From contig JAPYXD010000522.1 in the NCBI GenBank assembly GCA_030998225.1, positions 5,952,001 through 6,016,000 of the forward strand: a stretch of DNA of 64,000 nucleotides, given 5' to 3'. How positions within the stretch are numbered: the first letter of the stretch is position 1; the number at the start of each line of letters is the position of its first letter. This document shows, piece by piece, positions 56,170 through 64,000 of the stretch. Both the position numbers and the translations under genes were made by a program. Under the pieces are notes generated by a model. It made no database searches and was not told the DNA's origin. It saw nothing but the letters and a program-made list of their open reading frames with translations. This DNA comes from Diplolepis rosae. Its lineage: Eukaryota; Arthropoda; Insecta; Hymenoptera; Diplolepididae.

Positions 56170-56935
56170 CTATTTTCTCAATTCAGAAGTGCTTTGTAAG
56201 GGTTTTAATATTAGGTATACAACTTTACTTCCGCTGTTTTTCCCCAAAATTTGAGGTTTTATTCTTAAAAAGTCAGATAGCATCTCGAAAAAACGATGCG
56301 TCTTTTCAGGTGATCCACAAATAAATCCATTTTTCGACTTCTTCATAAGAGCGGAAATGCTGATGAACCAGGCCATGTGCCATCGATCGAAACAAATGTT
56401 AGCCGGAAGAAGCAACGTCTGGACAGTACTATGGCCGTTTCTCCTCTATTGCTCGGCTAAAACGCATCAATTGCGCTCGATACCGATCCCTTGTGATGGT
56501 TTCACTCAGTTTTAATAGCTCATAATACACCAAACCGAGCAGGTCCCATCAAATGCAGAGCATAACCTTGGTACTGTGAATATTCGGTCTGGCCGTTGAC
56601 GTAGAGACATGTCCGGGAATTCCCCATGATTGTCTGCGCTTGGGATTATCGTAGCGAACCCATTTTTCGTCGCCAATTACAATGCGATGTACAAACCCCT
56701 TCCGATTCTCTCTTTGAAGCTGTTTACAAGCAAAGAAACGCAGTTCAACATTTCTCAACTTCAACTCGTACGGAACAATATTTCCTTACTTCTGAATCAC
56801 TTGGAATCTTCGAAAATTTTCTCTTTTCCACCGCCATGCCGGCTTCGACATCAAAATCACCACTCTTGAAACATTGAATCCACTCACGAGACGTTTTTTC
56901 ACGAAGAGTAGCCTCACCGTATGTATTTGAGAGTA
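56170..56935 (-). pseudogene. Mariner transposase, internally deleted and decayed
   Basis: The readable middle (56764-56549) has F-V-H-R-I-V-I-G-D-E-K-W-V-R-Y-D-N-P-K-R-R-Q-S-W (first Asp) and N-I-H-S-T-K-V-M-L-C-I. Downstream I see Y-Y-E-L-L-K and R-Y-R-A-Q-L in another frame, then a jump from E-E-K-R-P to a Y-C-P-D-V-A-S-S-G remnant, so the second-Asp block is deleted. The N-terminal part near 56870 has C-F-K-S-G-D-F-D-V. At 56934-56935 (TA) another mariner begins, so this copy was cut by it. Confidence 0.75.
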
Positions 56936-57168
56936 CGAGGTGTGTTCAGAAAATGACGGGAATTTTTTAATTTCTTGGGTTTGGAGAGTCCTATTGTCAA
57001 TTTTTTTTTCTATTATGTTGGTATAAATGCCCCTGAAGTATGATAAAGTCTTTAGCTATATTCATTGTTTACTTTGTCTGTGGCAGACGCTAAGGTTAGA
57101 CGTGTTTTTATGAGCTCGGCCATTTTCGTTTATCAAAAGAAATGGATTAAAGAATTTGTATCAAATTA

Positions 57169-58106
57169 CAAGGTGCGTTCCAAAATAAACGAGACTGAGC
57201 TAAAATAGAAACGACAGGAGCTTTGTTCTGATTAATTCGAGTTTATTTATTCAAAATAGTCCCCTCCGGCCTCGATACACTGTTTTGCGCGATCCAAAAG
57301 CTTTTCAAAAGAGTGTTTCAGGTCATTGACCGGAATGTCCTTCAGGATGTCGGTACAAGCCTTTTGGATGGCCTCTACGCACGCAAAACGTTTTCCTTTC
57401 ATGGCCAAATGCAATTTTCCAAATAGGTAGAAGTCACAGGAAGCCATATCAGGCGAATAAGGTAAGTGGTTGACGGATAAAATGTGATTTTTGGTTAAAA
57501 AATCAGTGATAAGCGTTGAACGATGGGCCGGCGCATTATCATGCAAAAGGCGCCAACTGCCATTTTCACGGTATGCGGCCTCACACGGCGAATTTTCGGT
57601 AAAAATGCGATGAATTGAATCTTTTGACATGTTTAATTCCATTGCCATGTGTCGCAAAGAAGATTTTGGCTTATTTTTTATAAATTCACGCACAATTTCA
57701 ATATTACTTGGTGTAATCACGAAACTTTCCTGACCGGGATGTTCGTCGTCCTGGATGTCTTCACGACCTTCTTTGAATCGTTTAAACCACTCATGGACTC
57801 TGGCACGGAATAAGCAATTGTCACCAAACACTTGTTTCATTAATTCAAACCTTTCAATAAAAGCTTTACCAAGTTTCAAACAAAACTTAATATTCGCTCT
57901 TTGTCCGAAGTTCATTTTTCGACCGATGCTATAAACACACTGTCCCTTATAGAGCAATAACTCGGCTTCTAATTGTCCGTTGGTCATGAAATTTTGACAG
58001 AACGTCAGTGAAGGATGTACCTTTCCAACTCCTACTCCAATCAGAAGATAGTGCCACTAAAAATAGCTATTTTGAAAAAGTCTCGTTTATTTTGGAACGC
58101 ACCTTG
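57169..58106 (-). mobile_element. 938-bp mariner inserted in another mariner
   Basis: Termini are CAAGGTGCGTTCCAAAATAA and the exact complement, with TA on each side; the intact junction (CAAATTAGTTTCG) is visible in the related copy at 22692-22730. Terminal repeats are about 28 bp with no mismatch seen, so this insertion is recent. Confidence 0.95.
57247..57987 (-). CDS. Internally deleted mariner transposase with open frame
   Basis: The 246-codon frame is uninterrupted. It holds an N-terminal DNA-binding half (F-E-L-M-K-Q-V-F-G-D-N-C-L-F-R-A-R-V-H-E-W-F-K-R-F, D-E-H-P-G, and S-L-R-H-M-A-M-E-L-N-M-S-K-D-S-I-H-R-I). It then jumps across an in-frame deletion of roughly 100 residues (the whole D-E-T-W block) to W-R-L-L-H-D-N-A-P-A-H (second Asp) and Y-S-P-D-M-A-S-C-D-F-Y-L-F (third Asp), and ends in C-I-E-A-G-G-D-Y-F-E. 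Without the first Asp it cannot catalyse transposition, but it could still bind termini. Usual mariner length is about 345 residues. Confidence 0.8.
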   Translation of the reverse strand: MTNGQLEAELLLYKGQCVYSIGRKMNFGQRANIKFCLKLGKAFIERFELMKQVFGDNCLFRARVHEWFKRFKEGREDIQDDEHPGQESFVITPSNIEIVREFIKNKPKSSLRHMAMELNMSKDSIHRIFTENSPCEAAYRENGSWRLLHDNAPAHRSTLITDFLTKNHILSVNHLPYSPDMASCDFYLFGKLHLAMKGKRFACVEAIQKACTDILKDIPVNDLKHSFEKLLDRAKQCIEAGGDYFE

Positions 58107-58739
58107 TAGTTTCGACGTCATATCCGTAAACCCATGTTTCATCACCTGTTATAATACGTTTCAGTAATTCTGTAACGTCGTTGACTTCGTTTAGTGACTC
58201 CTGAGCAACTTCCATTCGCCGCTGTTTTTGTTCAAAACTCAACAATTTTGGAACAAGTTTTGCTGCCATGCGCTTCATACCCAAAACATTCGAAAAAATT
58301 TCATGGTATGAGCCAATCGATATGCCAACATCATCAGCGACTTCTCTGATTTCGATTCGGCGATCGCTCATAACCACTTCTTTCACTTTTACCACGTTTT
58401 CATCAGTTGTTGATGTGCTGGGGCATCCGGGGCGTTCGTCATCTTCAACATCTTCACGGCCATCTTGGAAACGCTTATATTACTCGTTAACTTTTATATT
58501 ACTCATAGCAGACTCACCATAGGCTTTTGTTAACATGTCATACACTTTGTAACACTTTATTTCATTTTTTACGCAAAATTTGATACAAATTCTTTGATCC
58601 ATTTCTTTTAACAAAGGAAAATCGCTGAGCTAATAAAAACACGTCTAACCTTAGCGGCTGCCACAAACAAAGTAAACAATGAATACAGCTGAAGATTTTA
58701 TCATAATTCAGGGGCATGTATACCAACATAATAAAAAAA

Positions 58740-59440
58740 ATTGACAATACCCGCATAGAAATATAAATATATTGAATATATATTTTATATGTGTATTATA
58801 TATTTATATGGAATATATATATTTCATATAAAAAACATATAAATTCAACCTATTCTGCATATTTAAAATATATATGTCCTATATATACAATGCAAATATA
58901 TTTTAAATATACAGAATATATAGAATATATATATTCAATATCTTCTGCATATTTAAAATATATATGTCCTATATATACAATGCAAATATATTTTAAATAT
59001 ACAGAATATATAGAATATATATATTCAATATATAATGAATACACGATATACATATATTCTATATATATATATAATGAACATATTTTAAACATACAGAATA
59101 CATAGGATATGTATATTTCATATATAATGAATATATTCTATTATACTATATACATGTATTCTACTTATATAAAATGTTTATATTTTAAATATAAGGAATA
59201 CATAGGATGTATATATCCCATACATAATAATTACACAATATACAAATACCATATATACAAAATATACATTTCTTGAACCTGAATGATATATGGAATAGAT
59301 ATACATTCCATATACAATGCATATACACTATATATTGTATATGCATAACGTGCATATATTTTTAATATAAAAAATATGTTGGATATATATACTACATATA
59401 TAATATACATATAGTACATATATATGTATTTTGAAAATAC
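58740..59440. repeat. AT-rich tandem and satellite-like block
   Basis: Almost pure A/T with iterated ATATAT, AATATACAGAATATA and TTTAAAATATATATGTCC words. A 90-bp unit starting TTCTGCATATTTAAAATATA is duplicated exactly head to tail at 58853-58942 and 58943-59032. ORFs on both strands are Tyr/Ile repeats without biological meaning. Confidence 0.8.
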
Positions 59441-59444
59441 AAAA

Positions 59445-59875
59445 TAACAATAGGGTTTGTCAAAGAATAGAAAATCCCACTCAAAAGAGCATAAAAAATC
59501 GACCAGTGAATTGACCTACATGTTTAGTTTACCTTTGTGAATAGTTTTCCTCCAGACGCTTATCCACGGAGTTTTTTAGTAAAAGATTCACGTAATATTT
59601 GATAATTGAGGGAAAAAAATCTTTAATAGGAAATTTTTTAGTCATCTATAATCGAATCTGTTTTGATCGCTGGCTACAGTAGACATTACGATCTACTAGT
59701 TTCTGATTGAGATATATAATAAGTCGATTATGTTAATGTTTTGGTGAATGAAAACGGTAAAAAGATTTGTTCATGGATGTACAACTATAATATAAATCAG
59801 AAAGAAAATGAAATACTCTCGAAAATACTGTAATAAAAAGAAACTTTTATTTTTGCTTTTATTATTAATACAAAT
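59445..59875. other. 3' flank of the CMC transposase gene
   Basis: AT-rich with no gene. On the minus strand two AATAAA signals lie between about 59840 and 59870, just past the stop codon. I did not find a CACTA-type terminus here. Confidence 0.4.
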
Positions 59876-61450
59876 TCATATTAGAAGTTCAAGGAGGTTT
59901 GGAGGAATCGTAGCAACAATGTTTTTGGTGACTGTGTTCTCAATGACCATTACTTTTCCTTTAATTTGATTAGCGGAAACGACAGCGAAATTTGGTACTT
60001 TTTTCTCAAGCCAAATTGTATGTTCTAATTTTCTACCAGCAATAAATGGGAAAGTTTTTTTGGCGAAATACTTACCGACAGCAAAGCACTGTAGTTTATG
60101 TGATATTCTTATCACAACAAAAGTAAAAATTTCAAAGATTTCTTTATTTTGAAGCAGTACAAAATGGTTTTTCCGTTTTTTAAAACGTTTGTACTCTATG
60201 GTATGAATTAGTTCATCATTAATGAATGCACGCGAAAAAAGTTGTACCAATTCGTCAGAATCAATAAAAATATCGAGTCTCTGAAAGGCAAGAATATATT
60301 CACGTTTCAAATTCTGAATCTTGGGTTCGCCTATGAGTCGAGCATCGGTAACATCTAAGCTAACTTTTGGCTTGTTTTTGGTATTAAAAAGGCCATTGAG
60401 ATACAATCGTTGTCGTTCAGTTATAACATTGTCACAAGCAATGTAGAGTTTCTCAAAAATGTATTTGAGTCTGAAATTATTACAAATTTGACTTGCTACG
60501 CCCTTTGAACTCTTTACATATGATTTAATTTCTTGGTTGAAATCTTCGAAAATGAAGGCGCTATGGCTCCACAATGGACCCCAATCAAGAACACTTTGTG
60601 TTAAATGAGTGAGAGCATGCACGTTGAAAGAAATTTGCTCTTCACCATACAAGTGTTTTACGTCGTGCACAAATTGTACCAAACATTTGTGTGCATTATA
60701 AGCTTCGGATTTCATTATTGAAGTTTTTAATAAAATTGAAACTCCTTCAACGAGTAAACTCCAATGATCAACATATTTTTGAGGAAACATTCCTTTTATA
60801 GTGACAAGACTGTAATTCAGTAACCATAAACAAATTTCATGAGCTTTCCATTGATTTGCTTCAGAAATACTTTGTGGAATTCTGGATGCATCTGAAGTGG
60901 GTTGATATGAATTGATAAGTTCATTAACAGTATTTAAATGATGTCGGAATCGTCCGTTATTGTTATCATTATCATTTGATTGGAACCAGCATTTAGCGAA
61001 CTGACGACAAACTCCAAGTAATACAGCATGCATCCAGTCAATTGGTACTCCTAATATTACGTCAAAATCGGGAATATCGAATAAAGCTGACCGCGATTTA
61101 ACTCCATAAATTCCGTTTTTTGCATGAATTTCAGTGTTAACATGATTTCGTAAGCCTTCTCCATGAGGGTTATCATCTTCATCCACAGGATAAATTCGCA
61201 CAGTCCCACGACCTTTTGGGACTTGAACGCCACTATGCAGGCATAAATTACATCCATATTCTCCATTGAACTGTTTCATTTCCTGAACTGTCGGTCGAGC
61301 AACGGAATCAAATATTCCTACAATTATTTTACATTTTTTGATATAATTCTTCCCTTCGTAAGAATATTTGAAGCCTTTTTCATTGAGTACGCGAGCTTCT
61401 TCAATAAATGGTCGAAGGTACGCTTTCATTGGTGGCTTATGCTTACCGCA

Positions 61451-61453
61451 CTA
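61451..61453 (-). other. In-frame TAG in the transposase
   Basis: One base change from TGG. Context is M-L-T-A-L then stop then C-G-K-H-K-P-P-M-K-A-Y. Flanking frames are intact on both sides. It splits the gene into a 5' part with the first catalytic Asp and a 3' part with the other two. Confidence 0.8.
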
Positions 61454-62273
61454 TAGAGCCGTCAACATAATGTTTTTACGTCTTTGCATCGGGTGCGTCT
61501 CATTGATTGTACACAGAATGGGGACTGCATTATAATTAGAAGACTCAAAAAGTGGGACGCCGTCGATATTCATATTTATAGTTAGTATGTTTTTATCAAC
61601 GAATTTTTTGTATTTTGAACCATCAAAAATGTCCTCTAATGCATATTTATTTTCTTTTTTTCGATCGTGTAAGTAGGAACTGAAATCTCCTTTTGCTTCA
61701 AATTTTGCAATCAATTGTTCTATCAAAGAAATATAAGGGAATGCGTTTCCTGCGTGGAAATTTTCTGTGGGGTCAATTCTAGTGTCGCAGTTACCGCAAA
61801 ATAAATCGTCAAGGCGATATCCCGGCTCCGGGTCAAATTTACTAATTCCTACATAAGATTTACACACATTGCATATATGGTGAATTGTCACCCCTACAGA
61901 AATATCATCCAAAATTTTTTTGAATTTATGTTTCGTTATTTTCTCATTCGCGTCATTTTCTACATGAAGAAGTTTCGAGACATCCTCCATCAACTCAAAA
62001 GTCATGTTTTTATGGCGATATTTCAGAGCTGCCATTATTAAACATTGTACAAGAAATTTTTTTTCGTAAGTGTGAATTGAAGGGGAACACGTTGAATCAT
62101 TCGCTTGCAATGGCAGAAACAAATTGTTGTTTCCATGAGGCTCATTTAAATTTTCAATATTTGATGAATGTTCTTGCAATTTCTGCTCATCACAAATGTC
62201 TTCTACGTCAGTGGAACTGCAAGGTTTTTCCGTCGAATTGGAGAAATTTGAAATCTGTAATAGAACAGGATAA

Positions 62274-62503
62274 TACTTATACAATAGAAGCATGTTTTTT
62301 TCGCTTTTTGACGTGTATTTTGCGGGAGTAAATTTAGTCTTTTGTGCACTGCGAGCACAAATTTGGATTGGGGGTGGGGTGGTTAAATGACTAATTTTAT
62401 GCACCGCATCTCAATTTATGCTCGCTGGCACAAAAGACTAACTTTACTCCCGAAAAATACACGTCAAATAGCGAGAAAAACATGCTTGCGTTGTATAAAA
62501 TAT
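62274..62503. mobile_element. Palindromic MITE in transposase intron
   Basis: The two arms share GAAGCATGTTTTT, TTTGACGTGTATTTT, CGGGAGTAAA and TTAGTCTTTTGTGC with a few mismatches. It lies inside the intron between 62763 and the main exon, and contributes a spurious N-terminal extension to the open frame that begins at 62404. No clear target duplication. Confidence 0.7.
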
Positions 62504-62882
62504 TTTTGATTCCTAAATTATGAATGCGATAATACAGATAATAAAGAGAATCTTCATTTTTGTTTTATTTTTCTATATTAGTTCATTAAATGTTTCAAAT
62601 AAAATATTCATACTTCCACGTAACCAGCTTCTGCGTCGTGCTCTTCGTGCAATCCTGTACTTGCTGTATTTTTATTGGTCAAACTAAAAAAATTTTCAAC
62701 GCTCATCGACATCGCAATCTTACGATCGATCCACATAACAAATAGATCAAATATTTGTATCACCTGTAAAAACGGCTTATCTTAGCATTTTTCCAATTCC
62801 GCAAAGTTCTCTTAGGAATATCTGTATTGCTTCCAAAATAAGAATATGTTTTTCTTTTTTTTGCCTCAGGTTTTGTCTCCAT

Positions 62883-63332
62883 GTTTGAAGCTCGATTCGT
62901 TAGGTATGATAATTTTCTTTTTAATTTAATATAATTTCTGTGACTTTTATTGAATATTTATTATTTTCTGACAAGTTATATGCATTCGTATGAAATTTGT
63001 CGAAAGAAGAAACAAAAATAAATCACTTTAAAAATGATTCACTTCTTTGTATCATGTTATTGGATTATATTCAGTGTAAATGGGAAGTCTATATATACAT
63101 ATATATACATTTAGTATTGATTTTTTTTCAAATTTGTTGATAATATCGATGCAGCTTGAGTCAAGTGTTTTCCCGTTCGATACATGAATAAAGTGCGTTA
63201 GTGTTCACATCTGTGAAAAGAAGAAAAATTGTAAGTAAAATTATTCGCTATCCCGAATTATCTAGCACATATCTTAAGGTTAGTGGATTTATCTTGACTT
63301 ATTATTGATTAATTCAGAATATTTGCAAGAAA
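62883..63332 (+). promoter_or_regulatory. Shared intergenic/5' region of divergent genes
   Basis: About 450 bp separates the minus-strand transposase start (62882) from the plus-strand ATG (63333). It contains a likely 5'-UTR intron of the plus-strand gene: donor AATT|GTAAGTAAAA at 63231 and acceptor AATTCAG at 63317. No convincing TATA box. Its compactness suggests a bidirectional promoter, which is an inference. Confidence 0.45.
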
Positions 63333-64000
63333 ATGCCGAAGAAATATCTAGCATTGGTCAAATGGATCGGTGGGGTCGATGATAAGAAATACACCTCTGG
63401 AGTCCCTGTGGAATTCATAAAAAATTTCAATCTGGATTCATATTTTAACGATGATTTCGATCCATCCGAGTCGTACGTCGTTGAATGGCGTGAATCTTCA
63501 AAAGTACCAAAAGGAGGATGGAAATGCTACGATTGTCACGTAATTGCAGTTTCAGGTAAGTCTTTCCAAAGTTTAACCTTTCTTTAGAGTGACATATGAT
63601 TATTTAATTCAAATTATCATAAAAAAAAATTAGGCTGTGCCCATTTGTACAAGCTATATATATACAGCCATGCGGCGATCTTCGGTTTTTGCTATCATAC
63701 AATATGTGATGCGGCTGTGCGGCGCACATGGATACGCACTAATCTATATACTCGTATACGGCGAATGCGAATAGACGCAGCCAAGAAATCATCAATAAAA
63801 TAAAATCATTTGAAAAAAATTGATGTATTTTTCAGATCGATTGAAAGTGTTGGAAAACAAACTAAAAATTTTAGAAGGTACGGAATCAACGAAAAATGTT
63901 CCTCATCTAGCAGTAACTAATGTAAAACAGACGGTACAACCTAATTCAAAGGGCTTCAAACGTATTTACGCTAAAATCACTGATGTAACGGAAACTTCGG
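63333..64000 (+). CDS. Spliced gene of unknown function, runs off window
   Basis: Exon 1 (63333-63555) starts M-P-K-K-Y-L-A-L-V-K-W-I-G-G and ends S|GTAAGT; exon 2 starts at 63836 after a TTTTTCAG and is open to the window end (64000). The splice restores a codon for Asp and the frame continues without a stop for at least 55 codons. The N-terminal 74 residues contain L-V-K-W, Y-V-V-E-W-R and G-G-W-K-C-Y-D-C-H-V-I-A-V-S, a module I associate with some insect proteins that have a C-terminal BEN domain; I cannot see that domain here. Exon 2 starts with a short coiled-coil-like L-K-V-L-E-N-K-L-K-I-L-E. Intron length is 280 bp. It could be a host gene or the second gene of the neighbouring CMC element. 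Confidence 0.75.

Larger units (their letters stand above)
56936..58751 (-). mobile_element. GTGTGTTCAG-family mariner, host copy
   Basis: The left end begins CGAGGTGTGTTCAGAAAATG after a TA; a terminal repeat of about 200 bp (GTTGGTATAAATGCCCCTGA, GGCAGACGCTAAGGTTAGAC) recurs inverted at 58580-58740. The coding remnant (58395-58110, minus strand) has E-I-R-E-V-A-D-D-V-G-I-S, V-L-G-M-K-R-M-A-A-K-L-V and I-I-T-G-D-E-T-W-V-Y-G-Y (first Asp intact). Nothing of the catalytic core beyond D-E-T-W remains. It is interrupted by 57169-58106. Confidence 0.8.
59876..62882 (-). pseudogene. EnSpm/CACTA (CMC) transposase, one internal TAG
   Basis: Exon 1 (62882-62764) begins M-E-T-K-P-E-A-K-K-R-K and ends at CAG|GTGATA. 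The main exon opens at about 62216 (acceptor CCTTGCAG, phase fits) or 62254 (acceptor ATTACAG, stronger site but phase does not fit) and runs to 59876. It carries a zinc-ribbon-like C-x2-C...C-x2-C (C-N-V-C, C-G-N-C), N-I-D-G-V-P-L-F (first Asp of the tnp2-type DDE core), then G-I-F-D-S-V-A-R-P (second Asp), C-N-L-C, D-W-M-H, H-A-L-T-H and F-E-D-F-N-Q-E (third acid). A TAG at 61453-61451 sits between T-A-L and C-G-K-H-K-P-P where Trp would be expected. No other stop or frameshift interrupts about 830 codons. Confidence 0.8.

Noticed and set aside
58791..59419. Tyr/Ile-rich ORFs on both strands
   Set aside because: They are translations of an ATATAT-type repeat block.
62265..62404. N-terminal extension of the transposase frame starting M-H-K-I-S-H
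   Set aside because: This stretch is one arm of a palindromic MITE; the better start is the separate exon at 62882.
62611..62764. About 50-codon minus-strand open frame following a TTTTTACAG
   Set aside because: The same position is a better splice donor (CAG|GTGATA) for exon 1; the frame ends quickly and has no family resemblance.
1..64000. CRISPR arrays, bacterial operons, rRNA genes
   Set aside because: None seen; repeats here are dispersed, palindromic or satellite-like, and introns and mariner density show eukaryotic nuclear DNA.

Overview
This window is AT-rich, repeat-dominated arthropod nuclear DNA, most likely from an insect. The evidence is the very high density of Tc1/mariner elements (fourteen recognisable copies or remnants), a THAP exon and a SAM exon with standard GT-AG introns, an animal-type EnSpm/CACTA (CMC) transposase, long foldback elements and CAGA microsatellites. 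I cannot fix the order; Hymenoptera or Hemiptera would both fit. There is no prokaryotic organisation (no operons, ribosome binding sites or CRISPR).

Layout. 1-6.6 kb: a foldback repeat full of AAGGTCA hexamers, a direct-repeat pair, and three small inverted-repeat elements. 6.7-11.3 kb: a dispersed repeat, then a large CCTAGG-rich foldback into which a 1.9-kb inverted-repeat element has inserted, which itself carries a 0.8-kb element. 12-19 kb: transposase remnants and a clean three-level nest (DD34D mariner, hit by a DD41D mariner, hit by a long CACGGAG element). 19.5-20 kb: a compact two-exon SAM-domain gene on the minus strand. 21.8-25.1 kb: a mariner interrupted by a THAP-carrying P-like element with 8-bp target duplication, then an apparent solo LTR interrupted by a Tc1 element. 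25-35 kb: mostly non-coding, with a foldback repeat, a short frameshifted ORF, one decayed mariner, an AACCAAAG-rich element and a GC-richer structured block. 36-51 kb: four more mariners, two of them near-identical sister copies sharing a frameshift and an Asp-to-Glu change. 51-59 kb: repeats, decayed mariners, another mariner nest and an AT satellite-like block.

The last 4 kb is the most gene-like part. A CMC (EnSpm/CACTA) transposase lies on the minus strand (exon 1 at 62882-62764, main exon to 59876). It is intact apart from one TAG where the family pattern suggests Trp. Facing away from it across about 0.45 kb is the start of a plus-strand spliced gene of unknown function that runs off the window. 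The divergent layout suggests either a two-gene transposon or a host gene beside a transposon.

Most of the window can be read as a record of serial insertion, because target-site duplications and re-joinable host reading frames let the order of events be worked out directly from sequence.
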